64,000 nucleotides of DNA from Alsobacter metallidurans (lineage in GTDB: Bacteria > Pseudomonadota > Alphaproteobacteria > Rhizobiales > Beijerinckiaceae), in the NCBI RefSeq assembly GCF_014636935.1, contig NZ_BMES01000001.1:1183782-1247781 (forward strand), given 5' to 3'. Position numbers and translations under genes: made by a program. Below the pieces are notes generated by a model. That model was not told where the DNA came from. It saw only the letters and a list, made by a program, of their open reading frames with translations, and made no database searches. Shown here in pieces: positions 61,589-64,000 of this stretch (positions are counted from its first letter, which is position 1; every line of letters starts with the position of its first letter).

Positions 61589-63505
61589 TCAGCGCGTCGC
61601 CTGCCTGTAGAGGCCCGGCAAGGCGGCCGGCAGGCGCGCGATGTCGCCCACGATCGCGTAGCCGCCCTGCCCGAACAGGGTGGGGAAGTAAGATTGCGCA
61701 TTGGCGTCGATCGTCACCCCGAACACGCCCAGCCCCATGCGCCGCGCCTCGCCGACGGCCTTGCGCGTGTCCTCGATCCCGAAGCGCCCCTCATAGTGGT
61801 CGACGTCGTTGGGCTTGCCGTCCGTCAGCACGAGCAGGAGCTTGCGCAGGTTGGGGCGCCCGGCGAGCTGCGCCGCGGCATGCCGCACGGCGGCGCCGAT
61901 GCGCGTGTAGTAGCCCGGCCGCAGCGCCCCGATCCGCCGTTCCACCGCCTGCGAGAGCGGCTCGTCGAAGCCTTTCACGGTCTCGACCCTCACCCATGAA
62001 CGCCGGCGCGACGTGAAGCTCAGGATGGAATGGCTGTCTCCGCACGCCGCGAGCCCGTGCGCAAGCACCAGCGCGGCCTGCTTTTCCACGTCCAGTACGC
62101 GGCGCTCGTTCACCCAGGCGTCCGTGGAGAGCGACACGTCCACCAGCAGCGTCACCGCGATGTCGTGCGCCTGCGCGCGGCTCTGCAGGTGGACGCGGTC
62201 ATTGCCCGCATTCCCGGCCGCAATGTCGCAGCGGGCCCGCACCAGGGCGTCAAGGTCGAGCTCCGCCCCGTCCTGCTGACCGCGCAGGATCTCGCGCCGC
62301 GGCCGCAGCGCCTCGAACTGGCGCCGCACGCGCCGGATCAGCCGCAGCCCGTCTTGGTCCGGCTCCCAGGTCTCGCCCTCCTCGGAGGCCGGCGCCGCGA
62401 GCACGCGGCAATGGCTGGGCAGATAGGCGCGTTTGCGCCAGTCCCACTCCGGATAGGTCAGCTCGGCCGTCAGCGGCGTGGCGTCAACGGCCTCGGGCGG
62501 CAGGTCGAGGTCGAATTTGAGTTTGCTGGCCGGCTTGCCGGTGCGTTGCCCCACGGTGAGTTCCTCGAGGTCGTCGGCCGCCTTGTCGGCGTCCTCGTCC
62601 TCGTCGTCGTCCGACGGGCGGTCGACGTTGATCATTTCCGCCATGGCGAGGATCTTTTCGAACCTGTTCAGGATCAGCGGGTCGCGCTCGCCGCGCTCCT
62701 GCGCCGAGCCTTCGCGCACGGCGAAGCGCTTGCGCGTATCCTGCGGGACGGAGGAGGGCAGGGCCGCAACCTCCTCGGCCTCCCCGCGGGAGGCGGCCTC
62801 GGTTCGCAGCCAGGCGTCGCCCCAGAGAGGGCACGGCAAGAAAGGCTGGTAGCCCGCAGGCGCGGCGGCAGGCAGGGGTGCGTCATGCACGACGGTGTCC
62901 CACAGCGCTCCGGGCGGCGGTTCCCTCGCGCCCAGCGCGGCGAGGATGATGCCCTCCACCTCGCGCTCCAGCGGCGGCATGGGCCGCACCGGCCGGGCGG
63001 CCGCGACGGCCTGGCAAAGCTGCGCATGGTCGCGAACGAGGCCCGGAAACGCCGACAGTGTCGCGAGCGTGGTTCGCCGCGCACGGCGCAGGATGGCGAG
63101 GTCCCGCCGCAACGGATCGACGTCGGCGATAGTCTCCACCGGAACGATCGAGAACCAGGCCGCGAGCCAAAGATACAACGCCCGGTTCAGCGTCGCGTCG
63201 GGAAACAGCGCGATCCGCTCGGGCAGAAACAGCGTCGCGGGGTCGCGCCCGGGTTGTTCGAGCCGCTCCTCGCCAACCCCGATGCGCTGGCGCCATCCAA
63301 GCCGATGGGGCGACTTTCGCGCCGCCGTGCCGGCGAGCTGCACGCCGGGCTCGCCGCCCAGGCCGCGGAACATCACGGCGAGCGGTCCGCTCAGATCCGC
63401 CAGCGCGACCGCGTGAGCGGGATGGCGCGGATAGGTGGCGGCCCCTCCGACCAGGCGATGCCACGCCTTGCCGACGGTTTCTTCCAGTTCCAGGAACTCG
63501 AACAT
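61589..63505 (-). CDS. norD: Nitric oxide reductase activation protein NorD
   Basis: 638 residues with a C-terminal von Willebrand A domain: [15 protein letters not shown] (MIDAS DxSxS), [18 protein letters not shown], and [20 protein letters not shown]. The middle is acidic ([14 protein letters not shown]), as in NorD/CbbO proteins that work with a MoxR-type ATPase to insert or activate the metal site. It acts with NorQ to mature the NorCB nitric oxide reductase. Starts 14 bases after the norQ stop, in the same operon; nirK follows after 119 bases. Confidence 0.93.
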   Translation of the reverse strand: MFEFLELEETVGKAWHRLVGGAATYPRHPAHAVALADLSGPLAVMFRGLGGEPGVQLAGTAARKSPHRLGWRQRIGVGEERLEQPGRDPATLFLPERIALFPDATLNRALYLWLAAWFSIVPVETIADVDPLRRDLAILRRARRTTLATLSAFPGLVRDHAQLCQAVAAARPVRPMPPLEREVEGIILAALGAREPPPGALWDTVVHDAPLPAAAPAGYQPFLPCPLWGDAWLRTEAASRGEAEEVAALPSSVPQDTRKRFAVREGSAQERGERDPLILNRFEKILAMAEMINVDRPSDDDEDEDADKAADDLEELTVGQRTGKPASKLKFDLDLPPEAVDATPLTAELTYPEWDWRKRAYLPSHCRVLAAPASEEGETWEPDQDGLRLIRRVRRQFEALRPRREILRGQQDGAELDLDALVRARCDIAAGNAGNDRVHLQSRAQAHDIAVTLLVDVSLSTDAWVNERRVLDVEKQAALVLAHGLAACGDSHSILSFTSRRRSWVRVETVKGFDEPLSQAVERRIGALRPGYYTRIGAAVRHAAAQLAGRPNLRKLLLVLTDGKPNDVDHYEGRFGIEDTRKAVGEARRMGLGVFGVTIDANAQSYFPTLFGQGGYAIVGDIARLPAALPGLYRQATR

Positions 63506-63519
63506 CGGGGGATCTCCGT

Positions 63520-64000
63520 TCAGCCCGCGACGGCGCGCGCAACCTCGACGAGGGCCGCCTTGACGTCCGGCTCGTCCGTGAGGGGCTCGATCATGGTGGC
63601 CAGGATGGCCTCGCGCGCTTCCATGCCGGCCGCGATCAGGGTGGCGCAGTACACGACGAGGCGCGTCGACACGCCCTCTTCGAGATCGTGTCCCTTCAGC
63701 GCCCGAAGCCGCGTCGCGAGCTGGATCAGGGGCCGCACCGCGCCTTCCGGAAGGCCGCTTTCGGCCGCCACCACGGCCAGCTCCTGCTCGGGCGGCAGGA
63801 AGTCGAACGTGATTGCGACGAAGCGCTGGCGCGTCGATGGCTTCAACGCCTTGAGCAGGCTCTGGTAGCCGGGGTTGTAGGAGACCACGAGCATGAACGC
63901 GTCGGGCGCGGCCAGTTCCTCGCCGGTGCGCTCCAGCGGCAGCACGCGGCGATCGTCGGTGAGCGGATGCAGCACCACGGCCACGTCCTTGCGGGCTTCC
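63520..64000 (-). CDS. norQ: NorQ, MoxR-type AAA ATPase (partial, runs off window)
   Basis: Only the C-terminal ~160 residues are in the window; the gene enters from the right edge (EARKDVAVVLHPLTDDRR is in frame at the border). LPLERTGEELAAPDAFMLVV then SYNPGYQSLLKAL is the sensor-1 region, STRQRFVAITFDFLPPEQEL and GLPEGAVRPLIQLATRLRAL belong to the lid, typical of NorQ/CbbQ. The Walker motifs lie outside. It powers activation of nitric oxide reductase with NorD. norCB should lie to the right. Confidence 0.93.
   Translation of the reverse strand, partial: EARKDVAVVLHPLTDDRRVLPLERTGEELAAPDAFMLVVSYNPGYQSLLKALKPSTRQRFVAITFDFLPPEQELAVVAAESGLPEGAVRPLIQLATRLRALKGHDLEEGVSTRLVVYCATLIAAGMEAREAILATMIEPLTDEPDVKAALVEVARAVAG

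Overview
The window looks like a high-GC alphaproteobacterial chromosome, most likely order Hyphomicrobiales. The basis is the DctB/DctD/DctA set with a sigma-54 promoter, an frcBCAK fructose operon with a ROK regulator and zwf, DUF1127 and BA14K-like small proteins, a BKACE enzyme and a nirK-nirV/norQD denitrification block. Genus cannot be fixed from the sequence alone.

Region 1 (1-21.4 kb) is accessory DNA ending at a tRNA-Pro(CGG) gene. Its left part (0.2-10.3 kb) is littered with broken genes: a frameshifted second copy of a zinc-ribbon methyltransferase, small genes carrying a stop or a frameshift, a receiver-domain fragment joined to an unrelated tail, a DNA ligase fragment, and an mscL with a frameshift at codon 4. 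It also keeps apparently intact genes: a GGDEF-EAL protein divergent from a DUF3095 protein with cyclase-like metal motifs, an OhrR-type regulator with a perfect operator, and one intact methyltransferase. The right part (10.5-21.4 kb) holds a serine resolvase preceded by a 12-bp inverted repeat, an operon running from an excisionase-like HTH protein through two small coupled ORFs to a 1271-residue primase/helicase-like protein, a ribbon-helix-helix protein, exported and membrane proteins of unknown function, and many short palindromes. This resembles an uncharacterised integrated element.

Region 2 (21.4-33.2 kb) is core-like: tRNA-Pro, DUF1289, DctBD divergent from dctA, an OFA-type MFS antiporter, and a KdpE/truncated KdpD pair divergent from the potassium transporter kup.

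Region 3 (33.2-44.2 kb) is a catabolic island. A branched-chain-type ABC importer operon ending in a cupin protein, an IclR regulator, and a divergent operon (HpcH/HpaI aldolase, DUF6282 hydrolase, BKACE, flavodoxin-fold oxidoreductase, EamA exporter) share promoter repeats spaced exactly 20 bp. Together they suggest import and breakdown of one unknown organic acid.

Region 4 (44.2-52.6 kb) has an orphan Flp pilin, then fructokinase, zwf and a ROK regulator divergent from frcBCAK, so fructose import feeds glucose-6-phosphate oxidation. A receiver-only regulator follows, with the decayed 3' end of an HWE-type histidine kinase upstream of it.

Region 5 (52.7-64 kb) has small stress/envelope genes, a beta-propeller protein, a ketopantoate-reductase homologue, an App1-like phosphatase, an Fsr-like MFS pump and the denitrification genes norQ-norD-nirK-nirV, with an FNR/NnrR-type box before nirK and a strong hairpin between nirK and nirV. 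norQ runs off the right edge.
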